A program made the translations under genes and the position numbers. DNA of 41,002 nucleotides. Origin: Cohnella sp. (lineage in GTDB: Bacteria > Bacillota > Bacilli > Paenibacillales > Paenibacillaceae). The stretch is from NCBI GenBank assembly GCA_028287445.1, contig JAQBPQ010000144.1, positions 1-41,002 on the forward strand, written 5' to 3'. A model generated the notes under the pieces. That model worked only from the letters and a program-made list of their open reading frames with translations, had not been told where the DNA came from and did no database searches. Of the stretch, positions 27,934 to 36,783 are shown piece by piece; position 1 is the first letter of the stretch; every line of letters begins with the position of its first letter.

Positions 27934-29169
27934 ATGAAGCAGCTGTTTGTCCATTGCGCGCGCAATATGACCCAATCGGCTCTGCTGGAAGACGGCCGGC
28001 TGACCGAGTTCAGCGTAGAAAAATCCGAAGGAAATTCGCTCGTCGGCAATCTATATAAAGGCAGGGTTGTGAACGTGCTGCCCGGCATGCAGGCGGCATT
28101 CGTCGACATCGGTCTGCCCAAAAACGCGTTTTTGTACGTAGACGACGCGCTGCACCCCCATTTGGACAAACAGCCCAAGGACAAGCCCTCGATTGCGGAT
28201 CTTCTGTCCACCGGTGACGAATTGATCGTTCAGGTCATGAAAGAACCGTTGGGCGGTAAAGGCGCCCGGATTACGACCCATTTCTCGCTGCCGGGCCGGT
28301 GGCTCGTTTATATGCCGCAGGCGGACTATGTGGGCATATCCAAAAAAATCGAGCAGGAAGAAGAGAGAAGCCGGCTTCGGTCGCTGGCGGAGGAGCTTCG
28401 CCATGCGGGTGAAGGCATCATTTTGCGCACGAATGCGGAAGGAGAAAGCCGCGAGGCGCTGGCTGAGGATTTGGACGCCTTGCGGCGGATATGGAATGGT
28501 GCGGCCCGACTTGGGCAGCAGGCCAAGTCGCCGGCCGAACTTCACCGGGATTCGGGATTGGTTCAGCGTATGGTGCGGGACGTCGTTACGCCGGATACGG
28601 AAGAATTGATCGTCGATGACGAAACCTGTATGGAAGAGACTAAGGCTTATTTGCGCAAGACGGCTCCTCTTCTCGAAGAACGGGTTCACCTGTATCGTGA
28701 ACCGACGCCGCTGTTCGATAAATTCGGTATCAAAGAACAGGTGGATCGTGCGTTCCAATCTCAAATCCGGCTCTTCAGCGGCGGTTATCTGGTATGGGAC
28801 CAGACGGAGGCGCTCAGTGTGATTGACGTGAACACCGGTAAATATACCGGTTCCGTCGACTTGGAGGAGACCGTTTTTCAGACCAATCTGGAGGCGGCCG
28901 AGGAGATTGCCCGACTGCTCCGGCTGCGGGATGTGGGCGGAATTATCATTGTGGATTTCATTGACATGGAGAAAGACGAACATCGCGAGAAGGTGGAGCA
29001 GTTATTGGAAACGACGATGAGACGGGACCGCACCAAATGCCAGGTCGTGGGCTGGACGAGGCTCGGTCTGCTTGAAATCACCCGCAAAAAAGCGCGGGAG
29101 AGCGTGTCCAGCTTCTTTTTTGAAACGTGTCCGACATGCATGGGACGGGGCAAAATATCCTCCCGCTGA
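27934..29169 (+). CDS. rng: Ribonuclease G / E family endoribonuclease
   Basis: 411 aa. N-terminal S1 RNA-binding domain (SLVGNLYKGRVVNVLPGMQAAFVDIGL), 5' sensor region, and DNase I-like catalytic part with the two metal-binding aspartates in VIDVNTGKYTG and IIIVDFIDM. A C-terminal zinc-link CPTCMGRGKI follows. Lacks the long C-terminal degradosome scaffold of E. coli RNase E and is shorter than E. coli RNase G. ATG 27934 follows CGGAGGT; the track start at 27850 overlaps the spoIVFB end. B. subtilis lacks this gene at the locus (it uses RNase Y/J), so it is an addition relative to that map. Processes rRNA and mRNA 5'-monophosphate ends. Confidence 0.93.
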   Translation: MKQLFVHCARNMTQSALLEDGRLTEFSVEKSEGNSLVGNLYKGRVVNVLPGMQAAFVDIGLPKNAFLYVDDALHPHLDKQPKDKPSIADLLSTGDELIVQVMKEPLGGKGARITTHFSLPGRWLVYMPQADYVGISKKIEQEEERSRLRSLAEELRHAGEGIILRTNAEGESREALAEDLDALRRIWNGAARLGQQAKSPAELHRDSGLVQRMVRDVVTPDTEELIVDDETCMEETKAYLRKTAPLLEERVHLYREPTPLFDKFGIKEQVDRAFQSQIRLFSGGYLVWDQTEALSVIDVNTGKYTGSVDLEETVFQTNLEAAEEIARLLRLRDVGGIIIVDFIDMEKDEHREKVEQLLETTMRRDRTKCQVVGWTRLGLLEITRKKARESVSSFFFETCPTCMGRGKISSR

Positions 29170-29186
29170 CTTCCAAACAAACAACA

Positions 29187-29215
29187 TTGAAATCATGTGT
29201 CGTTTATGATACTAT
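29187..29215 (+). promoter_or_regulatory. sigmaA promoter for rplU-prp-rpmA
   Basis: TTGAAA (29187-29192) and TACTAT (29210-29215), 17-bp spacer, with a TG one base before the -10 (TGATACTAT). Start near 29222. Confidence 0.78.
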
Positions 29216-29221
29216 GTTTGA

Positions 29222-29356
29222 GTGCGTGCAATGGATTTGCATGCGGAAACCGCTCTTCACCGGGTCGATAAGACCGGCACTGCCCTGGTTCGCTTTACGA
29301 GCTGCGGCAACCGGGCACCCCACGAGGCGAGTCTTAAGTATGAGGAGGTGCACCAA
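29222..29356 (+). promoter_or_regulatory. Probable ribosomal protein L21 leader
   Basis: About 135 nt of structured, non-coding leader between promoter and rplU. A first hairpin GCGTGCA / TGCATGC (29224-29244) stands at the transcript start; further GGTC/GACC pairing and a G/C-rich region follow before the AGGAGGTG of rplU. Position and size match the known L21 leader of Firmicutes, thought to bind L21 for autogenous control. I cannot check it against a covariance model. Confidence 0.55.
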
Positions 29357-29668
29357 ATGTACGCGATTATTGAAACCGGCGGCAAACAATACAAGGTTCA
29401 GACGGGCGACGTCATCTTCGTGGAGAAACTTTCCGTTACCGAAGGCGACAACATTACGTTTGACCGCGTTTTAGCCGTATCGACCGACAGCGGTTTGACC
29501 ACGGGAAGCCCGGTTTTGGCCGGAGCAACCGTAACGGGCAAAGTCGAGAAACACGTCAAAGGCGAGAAAATCATCGTCTATAAGTACAAGCCGAAGAAGA
29601 ACTATCATCGCAAACAAGGCCATCGTCAGCCGTACACGAAAGTGACGATCGAAGCCATCAAGGCGTAA
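29357..29668 (+). CDS. rplU: 50S ribosomal protein L21
   Basis: 103 aa, full length. Starts [18 protein letters not shown] and contains [23 protein letters not shown] and [22 protein letters not shown], the classic L21 C-terminal rRNA-binding signature. The longer track ORF from 29222 is the leader. AGGAGGTG lies about 6 nt before the ATG. First of the conserved rplU-prp-rpmA trio. Confidence 0.98.
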   Translation: MYAIIETGGKQYKVQTGDVIFVEKLSVTEGDNITFDRVLAVSTDSGLTTGSPVLAGATVTGKVEKHVKGEKIIVYKYKPKKNYHRKQGHRQPYTKVTIEAIKA

Positions 29669-29676
29669 GGCTAACG

Positions 29677-30009
29677 ATGATCACGATCACGATCGAACGC
29701 AGCGAAGCTGGCCGGATCCGGCGGTTTTCCGTCTCGGGTCATGCGAAGTATAAGGATTCCGGCAGAGACATCGTCTGTGCCGGTGTCTCAGCCGTAACCG
29801 TCGGTGCCGTCAACGCGATTGAGAAGCTGACAGGGCTTGTCCCTGAAGCGGAGATGCGCGGAGGCTGGCTGACCGCTGAAGCGCCTTTGAACGAAGACGG
29901 CAATTTCGAAGAGCAGGCGCAACTCTTGCTCGAGGGAATGGTCGCGGCGCTGGAATCCATTGCGGATGAGTATACGAAATACGTGCAAATAAAAGAGATA
30001 TTTACCTAG
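29677..30009 (+). CDS. prp: Prp, ribosomal-processing cysteine protease
   Basis: 110 aa, formerly YsxB. The catalytic dyad is visible: His22 in SVSGHAKYKDSG and Cys34 in RDIVCAGVSAV, at the same residue numbers as described for the Staphylococcus aureus enzyme. Prp removes the N-terminal extension of L27 so that the peptidyl-transferase centre is functional; the adjacent rpmA has that extension. Starts 8 nt after rplU and ends 15 nt before rpmA. Confidence 0.94.
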   Translation: MITITIERSEAGRIRRFSVSGHAKYKDSGRDIVCAGVSAVTVGAVNAIEKLTGLVPEAEMRGGWLTAEAPLNEDGNFEEQAQLLLEGMVAALESIADEYTKYVQIKEIFT

Positions 30010-30024
30010 AAGGAGGTAGACACC

Positions 30025-30336
30025 ATGTTGAAGCTTAATCTTCAGTTGTTCGCCTCGAAAAAAGGGGTAGGTTCGACCCGGAACGGACGCGACAGCCAGT
30101 CCAAGCGACTCGGCACGAAGCGTGCGGACGGTCAAGCCGTGACGGCGGGAAGCATCCTCGTACGCCAACGCGGCACGAAGATCCATCCGGGCAACAACGT
30201 CGGCATCGGCAAAGACGACACGCTGTTCGCGAAAGTGGAAGGCGTCGTCAAATTCGAGCGCTGGGGACGCGACCGTAAGAAAGTCAGCGTCTATCCTGCA
30301 GATCAGGCGCCCGTTGCGGCGGCTCTCGAAGCTTAA
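30025..30336 (+). CDS. rpmA: 50S ribosomal protein L27 with cleavable N-terminal extension
   Basis: 103 aa. The N-terminus [23 protein letters not shown] carries the Firmicute-specific extension ending in LQLF, cut by Prp before ASKKG. The remainder ([32 protein letters not shown]) is the normal L27. The mature N-terminus reaches the ribosomal A/P site. AAGGAGGT in front of ATG. Followed by an intrinsic terminator. Confidence 0.98.
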   Translation: MLKLNLQLFASKKGVGSTRNGRDSQSKRLGTKRADGQAVTAGSILVRQRGTKIHPGNNVGIGKDDTLFAKVEGVVKFERWGRDRKKVSVYPADQAPVAAALEA

Positions 30337-30350
30337 TACGCATCCAGAAT

Positions 30351-30379
30351 CCCGGCCGGCGATTGCGGCCGGGGTTTTT
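30351..30379 (+). terminator. Intrinsic terminator after rpmA
   Basis: CCCGGCCG / CGGCCGGG stem, short loop, then TTTTT. It separates the ribosomal genes from spo0B-obg. Confidence 0.85.
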
Positions 30380-30427
30380 GCGTTAAGGAAGGAAAGAAGG
30401 CCTCTTGCCATATGGCCTCCATGTTCG

Positions 30428-30436
30428 TGTTATACT
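30428..30436 (+). promoter_or_regulatory. Extended -10 promoter for spo0B-obg
   Basis: TGTTATACT provides a TG-n-TATACT extended -10. The only -35-like hexamer, TTGCCA at 30405, is 20 bp away, so the -35 contribution is doubtful. Start near 30443, about 55 nt before spo0B. Confidence 0.5.
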
Positions 30437-30497
30437 CGGCGAGTATAGTAATTGGAAATATTCGCCAAATGATGTAGAAACGGAGGGCCGTTTCAAC

Positions 30498-31250
30498 GTG
30501 AACAATCAAACCCGATTAGGTGTCGGGGCTTTCATTTCGCTCCTTCTGCCCGCCGCAGCGGTGTACATTTGGCGGGAAACTTGGTGGCCGTTGGTGTTAT
30601 TCGTGGGTTGGACAGTCGCTTCAGCTGCTCTCTACGTTCTAGCGGACAGACGGAATATCCGCGAGCAGAACGCCCGCATGCTGGAGCATGCCAGGGAGTC
30701 GGCCATCCGCACGCTTAGCCACCATCGGCATGACTGGATGAACGATTTGCAAATTTTATACGGTTACTTGCGATTGAAGAAACCCGATAAAGCGGTCGAG
30801 ATCGTGGACAGAATAAGGGAGCGAATGGAGAACGACAGCAAGATTTCCGGGCTGGGAAGCGCGGAGCTGTCCACGTTTCTCCTTTCCTTCCGTACCTTGT
30901 GCGACCATGTGCGATTGGATTTCAAGGTGGCGGACGGCCTGCAGTTGGACCGGATGCCTTTCCAGATGGAGAAACTGACGCCGGTATTGATCGGGATCAT
31001 CAATTCGGTCCGGTACCGTGCCGTCTCTCCTGCATCGGGAGAGAATCTGCTGCATGTCACGTTATTCCCAAACCAAGGTTCGTTATGCCTGGAACTCGTT
31101 TTCGAGGGTGAATTGGCTGCGGGCAACAGCTTGGCGGATGATATGAAAAAATTGGTGGACGGTTTGGGGCAATTAAAGGAAGAGGAACTGGGAGGGATCC
31201 GGGAGGGTCCGTCCCGCAGATTGCTCGTCACTTTTCCCCTGACCGCCTGA
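30498..31250 (+). CDS. spo0B: Spo0B-type sporulation phosphotransferase, membrane-anchored form
   Basis: 250 aa. Two N-terminal hydrophobic segments (VGAFISLLLPAAAVYIW; WPLVLFVGWTVASAALYVL) precede the four-helix-bundle motif SHHRHDWMNDLQILYGYLRLKK, matching B. subtilis Spo0B RHDWMN with the phospho-accepting His (His78 here). A weak ATPase-like C-terminal domain follows. Spo0B passes phosphate from Spo0F to Spo0A. B. subtilis Spo0B is soluble and shorter, so the membrane anchor is a difference. GTG 30498 with GGAGGG 10 nt upstream is preferred over the track start at 30405, which precedes the promoter. Confidence 0.87.
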   Translation: MNNQTRLGVGAFISLLLPAAAVYIWRETWWPLVLFVGWTVASAALYVLADRRNIREQNARMLEHARESAIRTLSHHRHDWMNDLQILYGYLRLKKPDKAVEIVDRIRERMENDSKISGLGSAELSTFLLSFRTLCDHVRLDFKVADGLQLDRMPFQMEKLTPVLIGIINSVRYRAVSPASGENLLHVTLFPNQGSLCLELVFEGELAAGNSLADDMKKLVDGLGQLKEEELGGIREGPSRRLLVTFPLTA

Positions 31251-31265
31251 CGGAGTTGAATCATC

Positions 31266-32600
31266 ATGTTTGTGGACAAAGCGAAAGTATTCGTAAAAGG
31301 CGGGGATGGCGGCGACGGGCTTGTCGCATTCCGGCGGGAGTTGTATGTGCCGGAAGGGGGCCCCGCAGGCGGGGACGGCGGCAAAGGCGGCAACGTCGTG
31401 TTTCGGGTGGACGAAGGATTGCGCACGTTAATGGATTTTCGCTACCAGAAGCACTTTAAGGCCCCGCGTGGAGAAAAAGGACGGAACAAATCGCAGCACG
31501 GCGCGAATTCCGATGATATGGTCGTGCGTGTTCCGCCGGGTACAGTGGTGATCGATGACGACACCGGAGAAACTGTTGCCGACATGACTCGTCATGGGCA
31601 AGAGGTGATCGTAGCCAAAGGCGGCCGCGGAGGACGGGGGAACACCCGGTTCAAGGCTCCCAACAATCCCGCCCCTGCCATCGCCGAGAACGGCGAAGAA
31701 GGGCAGGAACGCTGGGTCGTTCTCGAACTGAAAGTGATGGCCGATGTCGGCCTGGTCGGATTCCCCAGCGTCGGCAAATCTACGCTGCTTTCCGTTGTAT
31801 CGGGCGCCCGTCCCAAAATCGGCGCGTATCACTTTACGACGATCACGCCGAATTTGGGTGTGGTTGATCTTGGGGATGATCGAAGTTTCGTCATGGCGGA
31901 TCTTCCCGGATTAATCGAAGGCGCGCATTCCGGTGTTGGACTCGGATACGAGTTTTTGAGGCATGTAGAGCGAACCCGCATCATTGTCCACGTCGTCGAC
32001 ATGTCCGGACTCGAAGGGCGCAATCCGTTCGACGATTGGCAGAAAATCAACGAAGAGTTGAAATTATACAACCCGAAGTTGGCGGAACGACCGCAAATTG
32101 TGGCTGCGAACAAAATGGACATGCCGGACTCCGCGGAATTCCTGGAACAATTTCGGAGCCGTCTGGTCGAAATCTCGCCGGATACCGAGGTCATACCCAT
32201 CTCGTCACTAACCCGGGAAGGGGTGCCGGAGCTGTTATATCGGGTAGCGGAACTGCTCGAGTCCCTTCCGGAACCCGTTGCACTGGAAGAAGCCGAAAAG
32301 GCAAGCGCCGAGGAAGGAATCGTATACCGGTATGAACCCGGGAACGATCAGGATTTCACCATTCGCCGGGAAAACGAAACGTTTGTTGTCGAGAGCGAAT
32401 CGATCGAGAAGCTCCTCAAACGGACACAGTTCGGATCCTACGAGGCGATCATGCGGTTCGCCACGATCCTTCGGAATGCGGGGGTCGACAAGGAGCTTCG
32501 CAAGTGGGGGGCCAAAGGCGGCAACACGATCCGGATCGGGGATTTCGAATTCGAATTTTTCGAGGGTGGAGCCGAATCCTACTTATACGACGATGATTGA
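31266..32600 (+). CDS. obg: Obg family GTPase
   Basis: 444 aa ribosome-associated GTPase. Glycine-rich N-terminal Obg domain ([34 protein letters not shown]), G domain with [29 protein letters not shown] and ANKMD, and a C-terminal OCT domain ([25 protein letters not shown]). Involved in 50S assembly and, in B. subtilis, in stress response and Spo0A activation. spo0B-obg adjacency is conserved. The transcript ends at a strong terminator. Confidence 0.96.
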   Translation: MFVDKAKVFVKGGDGGDGLVAFRRELYVPEGGPAGGDGGKGGNVVFRVDEGLRTLMDFRYQKHFKAPRGEKGRNKSQHGANSDDMVVRVPPGTVVIDDDTGETVADMTRHGQEVIVAKGGRGGRGNTRFKAPNNPAPAIAENGEEGQERWVVLELKVMADVGLVGFPSVGKSTLLSVVSGARPKIGAYHFTTITPNLGVVDLGDDRSFVMADLPGLIEGAHSGVGLGYEFLRHVERTRIIVHVVDMSGLEGRNPFDDWQKINEELKLYNPKLAERPQIVAANKMDMPDSAEFLEQFRSRLVEISPDTEVIPISSLTREGVPELLYRVAELLESLPEPVALEEAEKASAEEGIVYRYEPGNDQDFTIRRENETFVVESESIEKLLKRTQFGSYEAIMRFATILRNAGVDKELRKWGAKGGNTIRIGDFEFEFFEGGAESYLYDDD

Positions 32601-32605
32601 ACAGA

Positions 32606-32650
32606 AGCCGACCGTTTGCCGCCGCGAAAGCGCAGCTCGGTCGGCTTTTT
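32606..32650 (+). terminator. Intrinsic terminator after obg
   Basis: AGCCGACCG (32606-32614) pairs with CGGTCGGCT (32638-32646), followed by TTTTT. Repeat copy 4 begins two bases later. Confidence 0.85.
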
Positions 32651-32652
32651 AC

Positions 32653-32751
32653 ACGTTTCAGAAAGTATAAGTTGTCACCTATACTTTTCTGAAACGTCTC
32701 CGACATAAATGTATGCTGCCATCCAAGGACGGCGACAGCCGTTTATGCTTG
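32653..32751 (+). repeat. Structured intergenic repeat element, copy 4
   Basis: Near-identical to copy 1: same hairpin 1 with one base missing (CAGAAAGTATA), same loop AGTTGTCACC and link CTCCGACATAAA. Hairpin 2 shows ATAAATG with CGTTTAT, a G-U pair on the + strand where the minus strand would have a C-A mismatch. It ends GTTTATGCTTG. Sits between the obg terminator and the pheB promoter. Confidence 0.85.
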
Positions 32752-32763
32752 CGAAATCGCCTA

Positions 32764-32792
32764 TTGCCGTCGGTGGTGGATTTCGATATAAT
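32764..32792 (+). promoter_or_regulatory. sigmaA promoter for pheB-hom-thrC-thrB-pheA-ilvE
   Basis: TTGCCG (32764-32769) and TATAAT (32787-32792) with an exact 17-bp spacer, 43 nt before pheB and 12 nt after the repeat element. Confidence 0.8.
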
Positions 32793-32835
32793 GTCCACTA
32801 TACACAAACAGTCGTCTTTTCTGGGAGGACGGAAC

Positions 32836-33273
32836 ATGGCAGAGCGCTATTACGTCGTCCGAGAGGACTTGCTGCCCGAAGGCATCCTCAAAGCGGAGCA
32901 GGTCAAGGAATTGTTGCGTCGAGGCGAAGCGGCCACCGTGCATGAAGCCGCGGAACGGGTCGGCCTAAGCCGCAGCGCGTTTTACAAGTATAAGGAAGGC
33001 GTATATTTGCTGGAGCAGGCAACCAGGGAGAGTATCGTCACCCTCTCGGTCGACTTGGAACACCGGTCCGGGGTACTCTCCAAAGTGTTGGGAATGCTCG
33101 CCGTGAGCGAAGGAAACGTACTTACGATTTACCAGTCGATCCCGCTGCAGGGCTTGGCCAATGTCGTCGTGTCACTGGACATTTCCAAACTGAGTGGAAC
33201 GCTGCAGGAATTGACCGGGCAGCTCCGCGCGATTGACGGAGTGAAGCGGGCTGCGATTGTCGGCAGAGGCTGA
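32836..33273 (+). CDS. pheB: ACT domain-containing protein PheB (UPF0735)
   Basis: 145 aa. N-terminal helix-turn-helix-like portion (TVHEAAERVGLSRSAFYKYKEGVY) and C-terminal ACT domain (VTLSVDLEHRSGVLSKVLGMLAVSEGNVLTIYQSIP). ACT domains bind amino acids. B. subtilis PheB is encoded next to pheA; its role is not settled. The combination of an HTH-like segment with ACT suggests an amino-acid-responsive regulator, by inference. ATG 32836 has GGGAGGACGGAAC before it; the longer track ORF begins inside the repeat element. Confidence 0.88.
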   Translation: MAERYYVVREDLLPEGILKAEQVKELLRRGEAATVHEAAERVGLSRSAFYKYKEGVYLLEQATRESIVTLSVDLEHRSGVLSKVLGMLAVSEGNVLTIYQSIPLQGLANVVVSLDISKLSGTLQELTGQLRAIDGVKRAAIVGRG

Positions 33274-33361
33274 TGAAAATAGGGGCATCAAAGAGAACAA
33301 AAGCGAACCGCATCTGGCCGGTAACGGTTAGGCGGCGTCGCGCATAGGAGGAATTCGGCAA

Positions 33362-34648
33362 ATGAAACCGGTAAAAGTCGGGCTGCTCGGACTCGGAACC
33401 GTCGGCACGGGTGTCGTCCGCATCATCGAGGGCCATCATGAAGATTTGCAAAGTCAAGTCGGATCTCCGATTTCCATTCATAAGATTTTGGTCAGGGACA
33501 AATCGAAGGGCCGCAGCATCGCCGTGGATCCCGCCAAGTTGACGGATGACCCGTGGGAAATTGTCCGTGACCCTGAGATCGACGTATTGGTCGAAGTCAT
33601 GGGCGGCATTTCCGGTACGAAGGAAATCATTCTCGAGGCGCTCGAGCGGGGCAAGCACATCGTGACTGCGAACAAGGATCTCATGGCCCTTCACGGACCT
33701 GAACTGCTGGCCAAGGCCCATGAGAAAGGCTGCGACATCCTGTATGAGGCAAGCGTGGCCGGCGGCATACCGATTATCCGCACACTCATCGAAGGCTTTT
33801 CCTCCGACCGCATCACCAAGATCATGGGGATCGTGAACGGCACGACCAACTATATTTTGACGAAAATGAGCCAGGAAGGCGCCGCGTACGAGGATGTTCT
33901 GAAGGAAGCACAGACACTAGGGTACGCGGAGTCGGATCCGACGTCTGACGTCGAAGGACTGGATGCGGCACGCAAGATGACGATTCTCGCAACTATCGGC
34001 TTCCGGGCCAACATCGCGCTGGAGGATGTGGATGTCAAAGGAATCAGTGCCGTCAGTCAGCAAGATATATGGTATGCCAAAAGCCTCGGCTATGTGGTCA
34101 AGCTGCTGGGTATCGCCGAACGTCAGGACGACTATATCAGCGTCAGCGTTCAGCCGACCTTCGTGAAGCAAAGCCATCCGATCGCCGCCGTTAACGGCGT
34201 GTATAATGCGGTATATGTTCATGGAGAAGCGGTCGGAGAAACGATGTTCTACGGTCCCGGTGCAGGCCAAATGCCGACGGCTATTTCGGTGGTAGCGGAC
34301 CTGGTGGCGGTCATTAAAAATTGGAAGCTGGGCGTCAACGGACGCCAAGCCAGCATTTCTTATAAGGAGAAGAAGCTCAAGAGCGACCGGCAAATCGCCT
34401 CGAAATATTTTATGCTCCTTCATGTGGAGGACCGCGCAGGCGTTTTGATGCAAATCGCACAGGTATTCTCCGAATGCGATGTAAGCATCGAGTCCGTCAT
34501 GCAGCCGCCGACTCCGAATCGGAAGGGCGCCGAGCTGATCATCATCACGCACGAGGCCAGCAAAGAATCGATGAACCATGTGCTCAAAGCTTTCGGCAGC
34601 TTGTCGACGGTCCAACAAATACAAAGCATGTACCGTGTGGAAGGCTGA
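33362..34648 (+). CDS. hom: Homoserine dehydrogenase
   Basis: 428 aa. Reduces aspartate semialdehyde to homoserine for threonine and methionine. N-terminal NAD(P) motif VGLLGLGTVGTGVVRIIE, the catalytic region EASVAGGIPIIRTLIEGFSSDRI and MGIVNGTTNYIL, then YAESDPTSDVEGLDAARKM, and a C-terminal ACT domain (YFMLLHVEDRAGVLMQIAQVFSE) for feedback control. AGGAGGA lies just before the ATG. Separated by 88 nt from pheB with no terminator seen. Confidence 0.96.
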   Translation: MKPVKVGLLGLGTVGTGVVRIIEGHHEDLQSQVGSPISIHKILVRDKSKGRSIAVDPAKLTDDPWEIVRDPEIDVLVEVMGGISGTKEIILEALERGKHIVTANKDLMALHGPELLAKAHEKGCDILYEASVAGGIPIIRTLIEGFSSDRITKIMGIVNGTTNYILTKMSQEGAAYEDVLKEAQTLGYAESDPTSDVEGLDAARKMTILATIGFRANIALEDVDVKGISAVSQQDIWYAKSLGYVVKLLGIAERQDDYISVSVQPTFVKQSHPIAAVNGVYNAVYVHGEAVGETMFYGPGAGQMPTAISVVADLVAVIKNWKLGVNGRQASISYKEKKLKSDRQIASKYFMLLHVEDRAGVLMQIAQVFSECDVSIESVMQPPTPNRKGAELIIITHEASKESMNHVLKAFGSLSTVQQIQSMYRVEG

Positions 34649-34708
34649 CGTCGACCGCATTCATCTTGAAAAGGATCCACCCATAACCCCATATAAAGGA
34701 GCTCTGAC

Positions 34709-35779
34709 ATGCGTTATCCCGGATTGCTTGCCCAATACAAACAATACTTGCCGGTCACGGACCGGACGCCGCTGCTCACGCTGCAAGAAGGCAACACGCC
34801 GCTCATCCGTGCGGAGAATCTGTCGGAAGAATTGGATTTGGACTTGTACTTCAAATATGAGGGCTTAAACCCGACGGGCTCGTTTAAGGACCGCGGGATG
34901 GTCATGGCCGTGGCCAAGGCGATGGAGGAAGGCAGCCGCACCATCATGTGCGCGTCCACGGGCAATACGTCGGCGGCTGCCGCAGCTTACGCGGCTCGCG
35001 GCGGTTTGCACTGCATCGTGCTGATCCCGAACAACCATATTGCGCTCGGCAAGCTGGCGCAGGCGATCATTTACGGGGCGCAAGTCATCGCGATCGAAGG
35101 CAACTTCGACCGGGCGCTGGAGATCGTACGCGAAATTACAGCCAAACATCCGATTACGCTCGTGAATTCCGTCAATCCTTACCGCATCGAAGGTCAGAAA
35201 ACGGCTGCATTCGAGGTGTGTGAACAACTCGGCGGAGCGCCCGATTATCTGGCGATTCCGGTCGGCAATGCGGGCAATATTTCGGCCTATTGGAAAGGAT
35301 TCAAAGAGTATCATGCGGCGGGTAAATCTTCTTCCTTGCCGAAGATGATCGGGTTTGAAGCGGAAGGTGCAATGGCGATTGTGAAAGGCGAACCGATCGC
35401 GAACCCGGAGACGGTAGCTACCGCGATCCGGATCGGCAATCCGGCCAGTTGGCATACAGCCGTTGCGGCCGCGCAGCAATCCGGAGGCAAAATCGACTAT
35501 GTGACGGATGATGAAATTCTCGATACGTATAAGCTGATGGCATCCCGTGAAGGGATCTTCGCAGAACCGGCTTCTGCCGCGTCTCTCGCCGGCGTTCGCA
35601 AGCGCAAACGGGAGGGCGGGTTCCGCGGAGGAGAGAAAGTCGTTTGTGTGCTGACCGGACATGGATTGAAGGATCCGAACATCGCGATCCAATCGGTTCA
35701 TGCGGAGCCGGTTGTCGTTTCCGACTCTGAGGTTGCGGTTATGGAGGCCATCGCCCGGCTGGAAGAGGCTCGAAAATGA
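34709..35779 (+). CDS. thrC: Threonine synthase
   Basis: 356 aa PLP enzyme converting O-phosphohomoserine to threonine. PLP lysine in [48 protein letters not shown] and [10 protein letters not shown]. Short class as in Bacillus. ATAAAGGAG in front of ATG. Its stop overlaps thrB by ATGA. Confidence 0.96.
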   Translation: MRYPGLLAQYKQYLPVTDRTPLLTLQEGNTPLIRAENLSEELDLDLYFKYEGLNPTGSFKDRGMVMAVAKAMEEGSRTIMCASTGNTSAAAAAYAARGGLHCIVLIPNNHIALGKLAQAIIYGAQVIAIEGNFDRALEIVREITAKHPITLVNSVNPYRIEGQKTAAFEVCEQLGGAPDYLAIPVGNAGNISAYWKGFKEYHAAGKSSSLPKMIGFEAEGAMAIVKGEPIANPETVATAIRIGNPASWHTAVAAAQQSGGKIDYVTDDEILDTYKLMASREGIFAEPASAASLAGVRKRKREGGFRGGEKVVCVLTGHGLKDPNIAIQSVHAEPVVVSDSEVAVMEAIARLEEARK

Positions 35780-36783
35780 TGCGTGGAAGTTCAGTTCCGC
35801 AAGGGCGTGTCTCCCGAGCGATCGTGCCCGCCAGCACGGCGAACCTGGGTCCGGGATTCGATTCCCTCGGCATGGCGCTGCCTATCTTCTCCGGGTTCGC
35901 GATGCGCCAAGCAGTCAACACTCGAATTCATTTAATTGGCGGTCAACTGGATGGGATTGCACAGGATAAGACCAATCTGGTGTATGAGGCAGCCCAAGCG
36001 GTTTTCCATAAAGCGGGATTCGAAATCCCAGAGCTGGAGATCGGCATACAGAGCGATATTCCTCTGACGCGTGGTCTCGGCAGCAGTGCCGCCGCCATCG
36101 TAGGAGCACTCGTGGCTGCCAACGGATTGATCGGCAGCGTGCTGCCGAGCGATGAGCTGTTTCAGATGGCGACCGCGATGGAACGGCACCCCGACAATGT
36201 CGGGGCGGCTTTATTCGGAGGTTTCGTTGCAGCTGCGTGGGACGGAGAACGAGCCGAGGCGGTGAAGCTTGATCCTCCGGCCGATCTGGATGTGCTCGTG
36301 GCCATTCCCGATTTTGAACTGCCCACTAAAGAAGCCCGCAACGTTCTTCCGCAGCTGGTGACGATGCAAGATGCGGTATTTAACCTGAGCCACAGCTCAT
36401 TATTGACAGCAGCATTGGCAGCGGGGAGATTGGATTTGCTCCGTCACGCGATGCGGGATCGGTTGCACCAACCGTACCGTGCTGCACTCGTGCCGGGTAT
36501 GGAATCCGTGTTGCGCGATGCGCCCAATCACGGTGCGCTCGGTGCTGTGCTGTCCGGGGCAGGACCTACCCTGCTGCTGCTTGCGGATCGGACGGATCCG
36601 AAACGGGGAGAGTTAGAAGGGTATGTGAAATCAGTCATGGTTGCAGAGGGAATACAGGTGTCGATGCGCTGGTTAAAACCGTGTCTGTTCGGAGCGTCTT
36701 GTTTTGTGCAAGAAGCGTACCAGGGCGAAATGGACCCACCGTTGACATCAGCGGCGCCGGTCCGACCGGAGGTGAGGGCATGA
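35776..36783 (+). CDS. thrB: Homoserine kinase
   Basis: 335 aa GHMP kinase phosphorylating homoserine. [19 protein letters not shown] at the N-terminus, the ATP loop [34 protein letters not shown], and the GHMP C-terminal motif [15 protein letters not shown]. About 25-30 residues longer at the C-terminus than many bacterial ThrB, the tail overlapping the pheA ribosome site. Starts ATGATG overlapping thrC and ends ATGA with pheA. Confidence 0.95.
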   Translation: MMRGSSVPQGRVSRAIVPASTANLGPGFDSLGMALPIFSGFAMRQAVNTRIHLIGGQLDGIAQDKTNLVYEAAQAVFHKAGFEIPELEIGIQSDIPLTRGLGSSAAAIVGALVAANGLIGSVLPSDELFQMATAMERHPDNVGAALFGGFVAAAWDGERAEAVKLDPPADLDVLVAIPDFELPTKEARNVLPQLVTMQDAVFNLSHSSLLTAALAAGRLDLLRHAMRDRLHQPYRAALVPGMESVLRDAPNHGALGAVLSGAGPTLLLLADRTDPKRGELEGYVKSVMVAEGIQVSMRWLKPCLFGASCFVQEAYQGEMDPPLTSAAPVRPEVRA

